NCBI GenBank assembly: GCA_963922685.1
Contig: CAWUJM010000003.1
Span: 4,115-68,114, forward strand
DNA length: 64,000 nt
DNA from: JAHDBG01 sp963922685
GTDB lineage: Bacteria; Pseudomonadota; Gammaproteobacteria; Chromatiales; Chromatiaceae
Direction: 5' to 3'
The notes beneath the pieces were generated by a model. The model was not told the DNA's origin. It saw only the letters and a program-made list of their open reading frames with translations, and searched no databases. Positions 54,308 to 63,161 of this stretch are shown in pieces (within the stretch, counting starts at the first letter, position 1; each line of letters starts with the position of its first letter). Made by a program: the position numbers and the translations under genes.

Positions 54308-55909
54308 TTAACCATAAACACCTGGCCGGGCCGAACGGGCTAAAGCAGCAATCTGTTGCGCAGTGGTCGAAGCCTGCACCCGGTTGGTGGTAATACCCCC
54401 GACATACACGGATTCCAGCTTCGACACGGCCATCGCCAGTGCATCCGGCAGGTCATCGTGATCCTTCGGGAAGTTCAGCAGCTGATCGCGCAGCAGGTGG
54501 AACTTATGCACATCCGGATGGTTGGCATCACCTGCCTGACCCGGCAGCAGCAACAGACCGGACTCCAGTAACGGTGCCAGCGACAGAATATGCAGCTTTT
54601 TGTTTTCACCCGCCTTCTTGTCATACCGGGCCAGCGGCAGATGCACCCCCTGGCGGCTGGCAGCGCGCGCCACCTCCCGCAGATAAATCGCCTGGAACTG
54701 CACCGTTTCTAAATAGACCGACTGCGGCTGCCACTGCCGGTATAACTGGACGATCTGATCGGCCAGAGCGAGATCGCTGATCTTTTCGGCAAACGCGTCC
54801 AGCAGATAGATCAGCCCGGTGTCGGGACACTTGCCGACCACGCAGATCGCCGAGAAGTCGCCATCCGCCAGGCCGGTGGCCGGGTCAATCGCCATCACCC
54901 GGTGCAGTCTGCGCCAATCTATCTGACGCAGTTCATAAAAAGTGAACCAGTCTTCGCGGAACTTACGATCTTCGTCCGCCATCGGCTGATTCAGCCATTC
55001 GGTGGCAAACACGAACGGCCCGAGCGTCTGCCGCTTCTCAGCCAGATCCTGCAGCGACCAGCGTTGCGGCCAGAGCGGCTGACCATCCGGGCGATAACAA
55101 CTGAAGCGGACTGCTGACCAGCCGACCAGCTGGCCACTCTTCACCTCATTCAGCAGATTAGACGGCAGATCGTCCGGATGCAGAATCGTGTTCGGCAGCG
55201 CGATCAGGGCACCCTTGCCCAGGTTGAGAACCACCCGCTTGAACCACAGATATAACTTTTTACGCATCGCGCGTGACAGGACTTCGTCATCCTTTAATAA
55301 GTCGTCACAGCTGACGTGCGTGGGCCGCTGGTATTTAGCCAGCAGGCCGCGTCCGGATTGGCCGGAACCGATTGCCGCCAGCGCATTGCCGTTGCGTAGC
55401 CTGATCTTGCGTTTATTCCACTGTCCGGCAGACTTCTGTTCGCCGAAATCGTCAATGATCTGATCATTCAGTTCGATCTCCAGCATAATGGTCGAGATCG
55501 CATCCTTCGCCATATCGCGTGAAGCCAGAACCAGCACAAAAAAGATATGCTGATGGCAGAGCAGCAACCAGAGTGGGAAGGCGAGTGTATTGCGGGTCGT
55601 TTTACCGTGATCACGCGGCTCAATGTCCACGAACCCTTCCAGCCGGTCAGTTGGCTGAAACAGGGCATGATCAGCCGGATCGGTCAGGGTCTGCAGCAAG
55701 GCGGCCTGCGCCGCCGTGATGCGCCGCTGCGCCATGATGTCAATCAGCACACGCTGATAATCGGCACACGGTTTGGTAAACGCCTCACCGAGATAGGTCT
55801 GGCAGAAAAAGTCAAAATCGGTGCGGGCGCGTTGAATCCGCGCCGCACGGTCTGCTTCCGCCTGGCGATCCGCCGCATCCGGCAGATGCTGCAGCAGTTC
55901 GGACAGCAT
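54308..55909 (-). CDS. Terminase large subunit
   Basis: A 533-residue DNA-packaging motor. The ATPase part has EPRDHGKTTRNTLAFPL as the Walker-A-like loop. The nuclease part has VMAIDPATGLADGDFSAICVVG, with a late DDLPDALAMAVSKL. It follows the Mu gp27-like small subunit by 2 bp, matching Mu gp27-gp28 order. Confidence 0.88.
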   Translation of the reverse strand: MLSELLQHLPDAADRQAEADRAARIQRARTDFDFFCQTYLGEAFTKPCADYQRVLIDIMAQRRITAAQAALLQTLTDPADHALFQPTDRLEGFVDIEPRDHGKTTRNTLAFPLWLLLCHQHIFFVLVLASRDMAKDAISTIMLEIELNDQIIDDFGEQKSAGQWNKRKIRLRNGNALAAIGSGQSGRGLLAKYQRPTHVSCDDLLKDDEVLSRAMRKKLYLWFKRVVLNLGKGALIALPNTILHPDDLPSNLLNEVKSGQLVGWSAVRFSCYRPDGQPLWPQRWSLQDLAEKRQTLGPFVFATEWLNQPMADEDRKFREDWFTFYELRQIDWRRLHRVMAIDPATGLADGDFSAICVVGKCPDTGLIYLLDAFAEKISDLALADQIVQLYRQWQPQSVYLETVQFQAIYLREVARAASRQGVHLPLARYDKKAGENKKLHILSLAPLLESGLLLLPGQAGDANHPDVHKFHLLRDQLLNFPKDHDDLPDALAMAVSKLESVYVGGITTNRVQASTTAQQIAALARSARPGVYG

Positions 55910-55911
55910 GT

Positions 55912-56433
55912 TCAGTGTCGCGGCTGCAGCCGCGCAACCATTTCTGCCAGGCGGGTCATCAGTTCCGGTTCCTGCTTCAGCTCATCCGCCAGCTCCTTCA
56001 GCACTTCGCCCTTCGCGGCCTCAAATCCCTTCAGATAATCCATCCGCAACTTGCCCAGCCGGGCCTGCGTCTGTGCGATCTGTGCCAGACAATGAATAAA
56101 CTGTTCCGGCGTCTCGAACTCCAGCCCGTCAATCTGCTTCACATATTCCAGCATCTTCTGCGAGACCATAGAGGTTGCGACCTCAGCCACTTCGGTGTTC
56201 GGGTTGTTACGCACCGTCTCCATCATCACCCGCGCCTCGCGCACCGCCTGCTCATACTGCCCCGCCGCCTCGCGTGAACTCTTAATAGACCGGTGCACGC
56301 CCGACTTACTGATATCGAATCCTTCCGCCTGCAGCTCACGCGCGATCTGACGCGTGTTCTTACCCGCGTCATACTCGCATTTAATCCGTTCCACCAGGCC
56401 CTGCAGTTCCGCTTTGGATCGTGCTGGCATCAT
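55912..56433 (-). CDS. DUF3486 protein, Mu gp27-like terminase small subunit
   Basis: A 173-residue helical protein. The N-terminal helix-turn-helix (GKNTRQIARELQAEGFDISKSGVHR) would bind DNA; DUF3486 is found beside the large terminase in Mu-like phages. Confidence 0.85.
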   Translation of the reverse strand: MMPARSKAELQGLVERIKCEYDAGKNTRQIARELQAEGFDISKSGVHRSIKSSREAAGQYEQAVREARVMMETVRNNPNTEVAEVATSMVSQKMLEYVKQIDGLEFETPEQFIHCLAQIAQTQARLGKLRMDYLKGFEAAKGEVLKELADELKQEPELMTRLAEMVARLQPRH

Positions 56434-56442
56434 GCCCCTCGC

Positions 56443-56733
56443 TTACGCACCCAGTGCGCCTTTAATCAATAAACCGAGCACCAGGGTCAGACCCGAACCG
56501 AGCAGGCCGCCTGCCCAGTTAAACATCTTGCGATACGCGCGCCATTCGGCCAGTTCCTCGTGCGTCTGCTGCTGTGCCTGCTGTACCTGACGCAACAGAT
56601 CCTGCTGCTGCCGATCAGTCGTCTCCAGACGCACAAACCGTTCAAACAGATCGCTCACCTTATCCAGTGTTTTGCCCATCTGTGCCTGCAGCAGTTCAAT
56701 CCGCGCCAGCCGTTCATCCACGCTCTCAGCCAT
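56443..56733 (-). CDS. DUF2730/XhlA-like protein with C-terminal membrane helix
   Basis: A 96-residue protein: an N-terminal coiled coil (about 1-65) and one C-terminal hydrophobic helix (about 71-95, WAGGLLGSGLTLVLGLLIKG). This matches Mu gp25/26-like or XhlA-like proteins. It is the first gene of the leftward late operon. Confidence 0.6.
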   Translation of the reverse strand: MAESVDERLARIELLQAQMGKTLDKVSDLFERFVRLETTDRQQQDLLRQVQQAQQQTHEELAEWRAYRKMFNWAGGLLGSGLTLVLGLLIKGALGA

Positions 56734-56787
56734 CCCCGAATCCTCAAAAATCTAAAAGGTATATGACGTATACCCTGTCGCGCAAAA

Positions 56788-56811
56788 AGACGTGGTACTG
56801 GTGGCACGTCA
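56788..56811. promoter_or_regulatory. Candidate late-gene operator, copy 3
   Basis: agacgtggtactggtggcac with trailing gtc has arms acgtg/cacgt. It lies in the middle of the divergent space between 56733 (leftward) and 56839 (rightward). Spacings to the two starts (55 and 28 bp) mirror those at 39787. Confidence 0.5.
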
Positions 56812-56838
56812 GGCCGGTGCGGGACGCGAAGATGGGAC

Positions 56839-57507
56839 ATGTCCAAAACATCATCAACCGATTCTGCCCGTCAGTTTGCCCGGCTGACCGGCGCAATCGG
56901 ACGTTACGCCAGGGCAGCGGACGGCCTGGCACGTGAACTGGCACCCTACCTGACACGTGACATTCAGAACCGCATCCGGCACTGGTCGCAGCCACCGAAT
57001 GCGCCCCTGACCCAACAGTTAAAAGGCCGCAACAATCCGCTGGTAAATACCGGCGAACTGCGCGCCTCCATCACCCATAAGGTGCAGGGCAGCCAGATGA
57101 TCATCGGCACCAATAAGGTGTATGCGCCACTGGTACACAACGGTGGCGTGATCCGACCGAAAAAGGCCGATACCTTAATGATTCCGGCCACCCGCAAGAT
57201 CCGGCGTCTGGTCGATATCCGGGGCGTGCGCGGCACCATCAACTTTTTTAAGGAATCGCTGGGTGCCGATCTGCACTGGACGCCAAAGAGCCTGATCGGC
57301 AGCGGTGGGGTGAACCTGCGCGATTACGGCGTCAAGCTGACCCAACAGTTTGATGATGCGGGCAATGCGCTACCGCAGGGCTATCTGTTGTTTGTGCGCA
57401 AGCGGGCCGTGACCGTACCGGCCCGACCGTTTCTGCGGCTGACCCGGGCACAACGCCAGGCCCTGATCGGACAGGTGCGCACGAAGCTGCGTAAGACACT
57501 GCAATGA
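56839..57507 (+). CDS. Phage virion morphogenesis protein (Mu gpG-like)
   Basis: A 222-residue protein. NPLVNTGELRASITHKV and the YAPLVHNGGVIRPKKA segment match the gpG/virion-morphogenesis family, which completes tail assembly. It begins the rightward tail operon and overlaps the next gene by 4 bp. Confidence 0.78.
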   Translation: MSKTSSTDSARQFARLTGAIGRYARAADGLARELAPYLTRDIQNRIRHWSQPPNAPLTQQLKGRNNPLVNTGELRASITHKVQGSQMIIGTNKVYAPLVHNGGVIRPKKADTLMIPATRKIRRLVDIRGVRGTINFFKESLGADLHWTPKSLIGSGGVNLRDYGVKLTQQFDDAGNALPQGYLLFVRKRAVTVPARPFLRLTRAQRQALIGQVRTKLRKTLQ

Positions 57508-58016
57508 AACACCTGATCTTACTGAAAGACCTGACAGAAGACCGCACCGGGCTGCCCACCGTGATTGAACCGACCCGGGCGCAATCCCCGGCACATGTCC
57601 GGCTGATGGCATCCGATCTGCGCCTGTCCGATATCGGTCAGGGCAGCGGCCAGACCGATGTGCCGTATCTGGCAAACATCAGAATGACCCTGAGTGCGCG
57701 CCTGCTCGGTGGCAACGAAGGGCTCAGCCTGGCCAGCCAGGGCATTGCGCTCAGCATCCGGCTGGACGAGTGGCTGCGTACCCCGTTCACCTTAGATGCG
57801 GGTCAGCTGGTCGTAGCCTCCGGCCTGACCCTGGACGGCGAAGCCGCGTGTCATGCAGCCGAACAGCAGGCCAGTACATTTGAACGACTGGTGGAAGATG
57901 AATCGTCTGACGAGTCGCGCCTGTTTCAATTCCGCGAAGACTGGACTTTCACAATGACCCTGCGGGTGATCCGCACGCACAACCCGCCCAGACTGCAGCA
58001 GGTGGCGCAGACATGA
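57504..58016 (+). CDS. Phage tail-region protein, family not certain
   Basis: A 170-residue protein resembling DUF1834/gp37-like tail completion proteins by position between gpG-like and gpU. Features: HVRLMASDLRLSDIGQGSG and WTFTMTLRVIRTHNP. Overlaps of 4 bp on both sides tie it to the operon. Confidence 0.6.
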   Translation: MKHLILLKDLTEDRTGLPTVIEPTRAQSPAHVRLMASDLRLSDIGQGSGQTDVPYLANIRMTLSARLLGGNEGLSLASQGIALSIRLDEWLRTPFTLDAGQLVVASGLTLDGEAACHAAEQQASTFERLVEDESSDESRLFQFREDWTFTMTLRVIRTHNPPRLQQVAQT

Positions 58017-58393
58017 ACTGGGGCAGCCTGGGTGACATCAGCTTCCGCACCACCTATACGCCGGGTGAACTGCAGTCAACCCGCCGCTGGCGTTACACGC
58101 CGCATCAGTTTGTGGTGGGTTATCCGGCACATGACTTTCATGGCGAGGACGAGCACCGGCTGAACTTTAAGATCGAACTGCATGCTGAATTTATCGACCC
58201 GTGGCAGGCGTATCAGGCCCTGCGGGCGCAGGCCGACAGCGGCCAGGCACACACTCTGATGATTGGCAGTCGCTATCTGGGTGAGTTTGCGATCCGGTCG
58301 ATGCAGCAGACGCTGGGGCAGACCGACCTGGCGGGCAACCTGGTGCATCTGAGCCTGCAGATTGAAGCGATGGAGGTACGCGCGCGTGGCTGA
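58013..58393 (+). CDS. P2 gpU-like tail protein
   Basis: A 126-residue tail-terminator type protein. EDEHRLNFKIELHAEFIDPW and GEFAIRSMQQTLGQTDLAGN are typical gpU segments. It overlaps gpX by 8 bp. Confidence 0.8.
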   Translation: MNWGSLGDISFRTTYTPGELQSTRRWRYTPHQFVVGYPAHDFHGEDEHRLNFKIELHAEFIDPWQAYQALRAQADSGQAHTLMIGSRYLGEFAIRSMQQTLGQTDLAGNLVHLSLQIEAMEVRARG

Positions 58394-58601
58394 GGTGATC
58401 ACCCGCACAGACGAACGCTGGGACAGTTTGAGTCAGCGCACCCTGGGCCATCCGGCGCAATACCCGCTGATCTGGCAGGCCAATCCGGATCTGTCGCGTG
58501 AGCTGCAATATGCGCCGACCCTGCCGGGCGGGCTACACCTGCAGTTGCCGGATACGGTACCGCAGACCACGGATGAGATCGGGACACCACCGTGGCGATA
58601 A
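58386..58601 (+). CDS. P2 gpX-like tail protein
   Basis: A 71-residue gpX homologue, likely a LysM-like tail protein: GDRWDSLSQRTLG-like ERWDSLSQRTLGHPAQYPLI and the GGLHLQLPDT ending. The GTG at 58386 lies in the gpU stop region and is chosen over the upstream frame. Confidence 0.82.
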   Translation: MAEVITRTDERWDSLSQRTLGHPAQYPLIWQANPDLSRELQYAPTLPGGLHLQLPDTVPQTTDEIGTPPWR

Positions 58602-59587
58602 ACATCCGCCAGACCCACATCCAGCTGATCTGGAATGGCACAGATGTGACCCGCGATCTGAGCGGGCGGGTGCAGGAACTGCGCTTCAGCGACCGGTTTA
58701 AGCGTGGCCAGGCACAGCGCGATGAAGTCGCGATCCGGCTGGATAACGGCGACTACCGGTTTGTGAATACCTGGTGGCCGGAGACCGGTTCCGTGCTGCA
58801 ACCGGCAATCGTATGGGATGACGGTGCCGGGGCACAGACCTGGGCCCTCGGCACCTTCGCGATCGACCAGCACACGTTGCGCCGCGCGCCACACAGCCTG
58901 ACCGTGCAGGCCCTGAGCCAGACCGCGCAACGCCACGCCCTGGATGCGGTGCAGACGCGCAGCTGGGAACAGATCACCCTGGCCGCGCTGGCCCAACAGA
59001 TTGCGACCGAGTCCGGCCTGCGCGCACAGATCAGCGCAGCCGATATACCACTGCAGAATCTGCAACAACGCCAGGAATCGGCCCACGCCCTGCTGGGCCG
59101 TCTGGCAAAGACACATAACCGGGTATTTGCGATCAAGGGCGAACACCTGCTGCTGACTGGCCAGGCCGCACCCACCGTGCATCCGGTCAGCTGGGTGGAC
59201 GACATCATCGCCGGTGATCTTAAGACCAAAGACCGGGTGCTGTATACCGCCTGCACCATCCAGTATTACGACGCCGAACGTGACCAGCTGCTGAACCATA
59301 CCGAACGGGCCAGCGGGGTCAGCAGTGACCGGGTGCTGAACCTGTATACCCCGGCGACTGACCTGGCCGAGGCACAACGGCTGGCACAGGCCGCGCTGGC
59401 GGATGCGAACCAGACCGGGCAGGGACAGGGATCTCTGGTGATGCGCGGCCAGCCGATTGCAGCCGGTGAACAGATCGACCTGCAACGCGCCGGACGGATG
59501 GGTGGCATATTCACAGTGCGTGAAGCGATCCATACCCTGCAGCCCGGCTGGACCACCCACCTGACTCTGGAGCGCACCGATGGTTGA
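58592..59587 (+). CDS. P2 gpD-like late protein (baseplate hub)
   Basis: A 331-residue gpD family protein. SDRFKRGQAQRDEVAIRLDN and LLGRLAKTHNRVFAIKGEHL are matched. gpD forms the hub to which the spike attaches. The start codon is GTG inside the X gene end (10 bp overlap). Confidence 0.85.
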   Translation: MAINIRQTHIQLIWNGTDVTRDLSGRVQELRFSDRFKRGQAQRDEVAIRLDNGDYRFVNTWWPETGSVLQPAIVWDDGAGAQTWALGTFAIDQHTLRRAPHSLTVQALSQTAQRHALDAVQTRSWEQITLAALAQQIATESGLRAQISAADIPLQNLQQRQESAHALLGRLAKTHNRVFAIKGEHLLLTGQAAPTVHPVSWVDDIIAGDLKTKDRVLYTACTIQYYDAERDQLLNHTERASGVSSDRVLNLYTPATDLAEAQRLAQAALADANQTGQGQGSLVMRGQPIAAGEQIDLQRAGRMGGIFTVREAIHTLQPGWTTHLTLERTDG

Positions 59588-60695
59588 ACTACCACCGATT
59601 CAACAGGTTGACGAAGATTATCCGACCCGTCTTTCGCGGATGAAACAGGACTATGCGCATGCCACCGGCACCTACCCGTTACCGGCGCATCCGGAGACCT
59701 TCCTGCTGGAACAGATGGCGTATGAACTGAGCCTGGCCGACCAGCGGATCAATGCCGAATCGCGGCAGAACCTGCTGGCCGAGGCGCAGGCCGAACGGCT
59801 GGACTACCTGGGCGACCTGCTGAGTACGCCACGCCTGGCACCGCAACCGGCACGCACTCAGATTGAATTTACACTGAGTACGGATCACCCGACCCTGATC
59901 ATTCCGCACGGCACTCAGGTACGAGCTGCGGATGGGCAGACCCTGTTTGCGACGACCCGCGCCGAAACCGTGCCCGCCGGACAGACCAGCGCGATCGTCA
60001 CCGCTGCGTGTACCACGCCTGGGCCGTCCGGCAACGGCTTCAATCCGGGTGAAGTGAACCAGCTGGTCAGCCCCACGGCACACATTATCCGCGCACAGAA
60101 CACCATCGTCAGTGCGGGCGGATCGGCCACCGAAACCGATGATAACTACCGTGCCCGCATCCGGCTGGCACCCGGCCAGTTCAGCACTGCCGGGTCACGT
60201 GAGAGCTACATCTACCACACCCGCAGCGCGCACCCGGACATTGTCGATGCGGACTGCTGGCGCGGGACACCCGGCCAGGTGCACATCGCTGCGATGCTGC
60301 AATCCGGCAGCGTGCCGGATGCGCCGATGCTGGAACTGATTGAACAGGCGGTCAGCGGCGAACGGGTGCGCCCGATCACCGATCAGGTGCTGGTGAGTGC
60401 CCCGGAGATCGTCAGCTACACGATTGACCTGGCGGTTGAGATCAACCACAGCCATGCCGCACTCGCGCAGAACATCCAGGATGCGATCACCCGGCAACTG
60501 ACCGACCTGACCGCGACCTGGCAGCGCACCCTGGGCCAGGACATTGTGCCGGAGAAGTTTGTCCAGATCGGCCAGCAGACGCGTGGCGTCTATCGCGCGC
60601 AGGCACACAGCCCGGACTACCAGATTCTTGACCGCCACCAGATCCCGCAGGCCAGCGAGATCAACGTCCGGATCGCCGTCAATCAGCAGACCTAA
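59580..60695 (+). CDS. P2 gpJ-like baseplate protein
   Basis: A 371-residue baseplate wedge of the gpJ/Mu gp47 family. EQMAYELSLADQRINAESRQ, HGTQVRAADGQTLFAT and TPGPSGNGFNPGEVNQL are the diagnostic segments. It overlaps D by 8 bp. Confidence 0.9.
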   Translation: MVELPPIQQVDEDYPTRLSRMKQDYAHATGTYPLPAHPETFLLEQMAYELSLADQRINAESRQNLLAEAQAERLDYLGDLLSTPRLAPQPARTQIEFTLSTDHPTLIIPHGTQVRAADGQTLFATTRAETVPAGQTSAIVTAACTTPGPSGNGFNPGEVNQLVSPTAHIIRAQNTIVSAGGSATETDDNYRARIRLAPGQFSTAGSRESYIYHTRSAHPDIVDADCWRGTPGQVHIAAMLQSGSVPDAPMLELIEQAVSGERVRPITDQVLVSAPEIVSYTIDLAVEINHSHAALAQNIQDAITRQLTDLTATWQRTLGQDIVPEKFVQIGQQTRGVYRAQAHSPDYQILDRHQIPQASEINVRIAVNQQT

Positions 60696-60700
60696 CCCTT

Positions 60701-60749
60701 GTCATGCTGCGCGCCCCGACCGTCATGCTGCGCGCAGTCGCAGCATCTA
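60701..60749. repeat. REP-like array before the helicase-loader-like gene
   Basis: One partial and one complete unit (tcatgctgcgcgcagtcgc continuing to agcat). The full unit folds as atgctgcg / cgcagcat. Confidence 0.75.
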
Positions 60750-60768
60750 TTGATAATTGATGCAATAG

Positions 60769-61332
60769 ATGGATAAAAGAGACTTTATTCAGCGCGCCAC
60801 GCTGCAATTCATGCCGACCTGCGGAAACGAACCGGACAAAGCGATCCGCTGGGCGGAACGGTTGTGGGAACACCTCAGCCAGCACGGCTATGGTGGCCCG
60901 CGCCGCCATCAGCCCCGACCGCATACCCACTACTACGCCCAGCTGGATGCGTTGCAGCAGGCCGCCTTTGACCGCTTCTGGCAGGCGTTCAACCACAAGG
61001 CCGGACGCAACGAAGCGGCCATGAGCTGGCTGAAGATCGCCCCGGATGCGGAGACCGCCGAACAGATCATCAGCGCGGCGCAGGCCGAAGCCCTGCGCGC
61101 CCTGCAACCGGGGCAGAGCCGCAAGATGGCGCAGGGCTGGCTGAATGACCGCCGCTGGGAAGATCACATCCGCCCGCAGACCCAGGCCGATACCGCACGT
61201 GAGGCGCAGCACGAACTGCAGCGGCTGCGCAACGAACAGGCCGGGCTGCAACAACTGTATGACGCAGCACCGAGCGAACAGCTGCAGCAACAACTGAACC
61301 AGATACTGGATCAGATCGAAGCCTTGCGCTAA
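60769..61332 (+). CDS. Replisome organiser or helicase-loader-like protein
   Basis: A 187-residue protein. The block FDRFWQAFNHKAGRNEAAMS followed by PDAETAEQIISAAQ and GWLNDRRWEDH is the helicase-interacting C-terminal domain of phage replication (O/DnaT-like) proteins. An N-terminal origin-binding domain is not evident. DnaB is encoded at the end of the window. Confidence 0.6.
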   Translation: MDKRDFIQRATLQFMPTCGNEPDKAIRWAERLWEHLSQHGYGGPRRHQPRPHTHYYAQLDALQQAAFDRFWQAFNHKAGRNEAAMSWLKIAPDAETAEQIISAAQAEALRALQPGQSRKMAQGWLNDRRWEDHIRPQTQADTAREAQHELQRLRNEQAGLQQLYDAAPSEQLQQQLNQILDQIEALR

Positions 61333-61392
61333 TCCGGTTGTAGCCAGACTGCAGCTTTTGATTTGCACTCACCTGTTGCAACCACCCACCAC

Positions 61393-61460
61393 CGTCATGC
61401 TGCGCGCCCCCGACCGTCATGCTGCGCCCCCAACCGTCATGCTGCGCGCAGTCGCAGCAT
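61393..61460. repeat. REP-like array before the thioredoxin gene
   Basis: Two partial units (61393 and 61414) and a full unit (61435-61460). The SD of the trx gene (aaggag) follows three bases after the last hairpin. Confidence 0.75.
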
Positions 61461-61473
61461 CCAAGGAGAAACC

Positions 61474-61794
61474 ATGCTGGAACACATCACCGAACCTGAC
61501 CTGAACCTGCGCCTGATTACTGAGCAGAAGCTGATTCTGCTGGACTTCTACGCCAACTGGTGCGGGCCCTGCCAGCGCATGCAGCCAGTGCTGGAATCGG
61601 TGGCTGCGACCTGTGCCGAACAGGTGGTGGTGCTGAAAGTGGATGTAGACCATCCGGAGAACCGCCGCCTGAGTGCCCATCACCACGTCAAAAACCTGCC
61701 GACCCTGCTGCTGTTCCGGCGTTCGACAGAGATTGCGCGGCGGGTCGGCAGCCAGACCGCAGACCAGCTGGAGCGTCTGATCCTGGCCAGCTAA
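61474..61794 (+). CDS. Phage thioredoxin
   Basis: A 106-residue thioredoxin with active site WCGPC at 29-33 and the cis-proline segment LPTLLLF. The ATG at 61474 with SD aaggag is chosen; the longer frame runs through the repeat array. It could serve as an electron donor for a ribonucleotide reductase (see nrdB) or a DNA polymerase processivity factor as in T7, both inference. Confidence 0.92.
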   Translation: MLEHITEPDLNLRLITEQKLILLDFYANWCGPCQRMQPVLESVAATCAEQVVVLKVDVDHPENRRLSAHHHVKNLPTLLLFRRSTEIARRVGSQTADQLERLILAS

Positions 61795-61845
61795 ATAGGT
61801 CAGAAACCCTTTGTAACCCATTTACACAACTTAACGGAGCATTCA

Positions 61846-62280
61846 ATGCAGACCAGAAAATACAGCTTTGGCGAACGCAGTGCGGACAAGCTGGCCGGTG
61901 TGCACCCGCAACTGCAGGCGATCTGTCAGCGGGTGCTGGCGTACGGCGTGATGGACTTCAGCGTAATCGAAGGCCACCGCTCAATCAAACGCCAGCAGAA
62001 GCTGTTCGCGGAAGGCAAATCGTATATTGATGGGGTGACGCGGAAGGGCAAACACAACCAGACCCCCAGCCTGGCGGTTGACCTGCTGCCGTATCCGCAC
62101 ACCCTGAACGGCGTGAACGTCTGGGCCGACCGGCAGCGGTTCTGCCTGCTGGCCGGGCTGGTACACGCTGCGGCCGCTGAACTCACCGTCAAAATTCGCT
62201 GGGGCGGCGACTGGGATGGCGATGGCAACAATGCTGACAGCAACTTCCATGACCTGCCACATTTTGAACTTATGGCGTAG
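61846..62280 (+). CDS. M15-family peptidase (endolysin)
   Basis: A 144-residue D-Ala-D-Ala/L-Ala-D-Glu type peptidase. EGHRSIKRQQKLFAEGKS, KHNQTPSLAVDLLPY (zinc HxxxxxxxD) and the last NFHDLPHFEL are the family motifs. It degrades peptidoglycan at lysis. No Rz gene is seen. Confidence 0.9.
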   Translation: MQTRKYSFGERSADKLAGVHPQLQAICQRVLAYGVMDFSVIEGHRSIKRQQKLFAEGKSYIDGVTRKGKHNQTPSLAVDLLPYPHTLNGVNVWADRQRFCLLAGLVHAAAAELTVKIRWGGDWDGDGNNADSNFHDLPHFELMA

Positions 62281-62287
62281 CTACAAC

Positions 62288-62313
62288 CGTCATGCTGCGC
62301 GCAGTCGCAGCAT
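62288..62313. repeat. REP-like unit before the methyltransferase gene
   Basis: A single full unit with stem atgctgcg/cgcagcat, in the 52 bp gap between the endolysin and dcm genes. Confidence 0.75.
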
Positions 62314-62332
62314 CTATCTGAGATTCTGCGAG

Positions 62333-63088
62333 ATGGCAGCTTATTACAACGAACACGATCGGTTCGCAGCAGCCTGGCTGCGTGAGCTGATCCGGAATGA
62401 TCTGATTGCCGCAGGTGAAGTTGATGAACGTAGTATTGAAGACGTGTCCCCGGCAGACCTGGCCGGATTCACCCAATGCCATTTCTTCGCCGGGATCGGC
62501 GTCTGGAGCCATGCCCTGCGGCAAGCCGGATTTCCGGACGATCGCCCGGTCTGGACTGGATCCTGCCCCTGTCAGCCGTTCAGTATCGCGGGTCGGCAGC
62601 AGGGGCTGGCAGACCCCCGGCATCTGTGGCCGGTCTGGTATCAGCTCATCCGGGCCTGCCGACCTGTCATATTATTTGGCGAGCAAGTTGCATCAGATCA
62701 CGGACTGGCGTGGCTCGACCTTGTACAAACTGACCTGGAAACAGCGGACTACGCCAGCGGGGCGGTCGATTTGTGCGCTGCGGGCTTCGGTGCGCCGCAC
62801 ATCCGGCAGCGGTTATGGTGGGTGGCCTACGCCCACGGCGCGGGACCACAAGGATGGTGCGCTGAACCGGAAGGTGCCGCTGAATGCGTTGCTGGGCCGC
62901 GTGGTCTGGTTGACGGCTTCTGGCGGCAGGCCAACTGGATCGGATGCACAGACGGTCGGTTCAGGCCGGTTGAACCCGGCACATTGCCGCTGGCTGATGG
63001 GGCTGCCGCCCGCGTGGGACGCATCCGCGGTTACGGCAATGCAATCAATGCCGAAGTCGCGACCGCGTTCATAACCGCCTGTCTGTGA
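62333..63088 (+). CDS. Phage DNA (cytosine-5) methyltransferase
   Basis: A 251-residue C5-methyltransferase. Motif I FFAGIGVWSHAL is at 51-62; the catalytic cysteine C80 in GSCPCQPFS; motif VI-like GEQV; motif VIII IRQRLWWVA; and motif X GYGNAINAEVA. The target recognition region is very short. From about 62,640 the overlapping +1 frame also reads like a methyltransferase C-terminus (see findings). Start at 62333 MAAYYNEHDRF; the longer upstream frame is the repeat. Confidence 0.85.
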   Translation: MAAYYNEHDRFAAAWLRELIRNDLIAAGEVDERSIEDVSPADLAGFTQCHFFAGIGVWSHALRQAGFPDDRPVWTGSCPCQPFSIAGRQQGLADPRHLWPVWYQLIRACRPVILFGEQVASDHGLAWLDLVQTDLETADYASGAVDLCAAGFGAPHIRQRLWWVAYAHGAGPQGWCAEPEGAAECVAGPRGLVDGFWRQANWIGCTDGRFRPVEPGTLPLADGAAARVGRIRGYGNAINAEVATAFITACL

Positions 63089-63107
63089 CCTATCACGACC
63101 GTCTGCG

Positions 63108-63145
63108 CGCCCCGACCGTCATGCTGCGCGCAGTCGCAGCATCTA
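63108..63145. repeat. REP-like array before the uracil-glycosylase-type gene
   Basis: A partial unit at about 63096-63113 and a full unit at 63117-63143, 20 bp before the next gene. Confidence 0.75.
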
Positions 63146-63161
63146 TAAAGAGAGTATTAAC

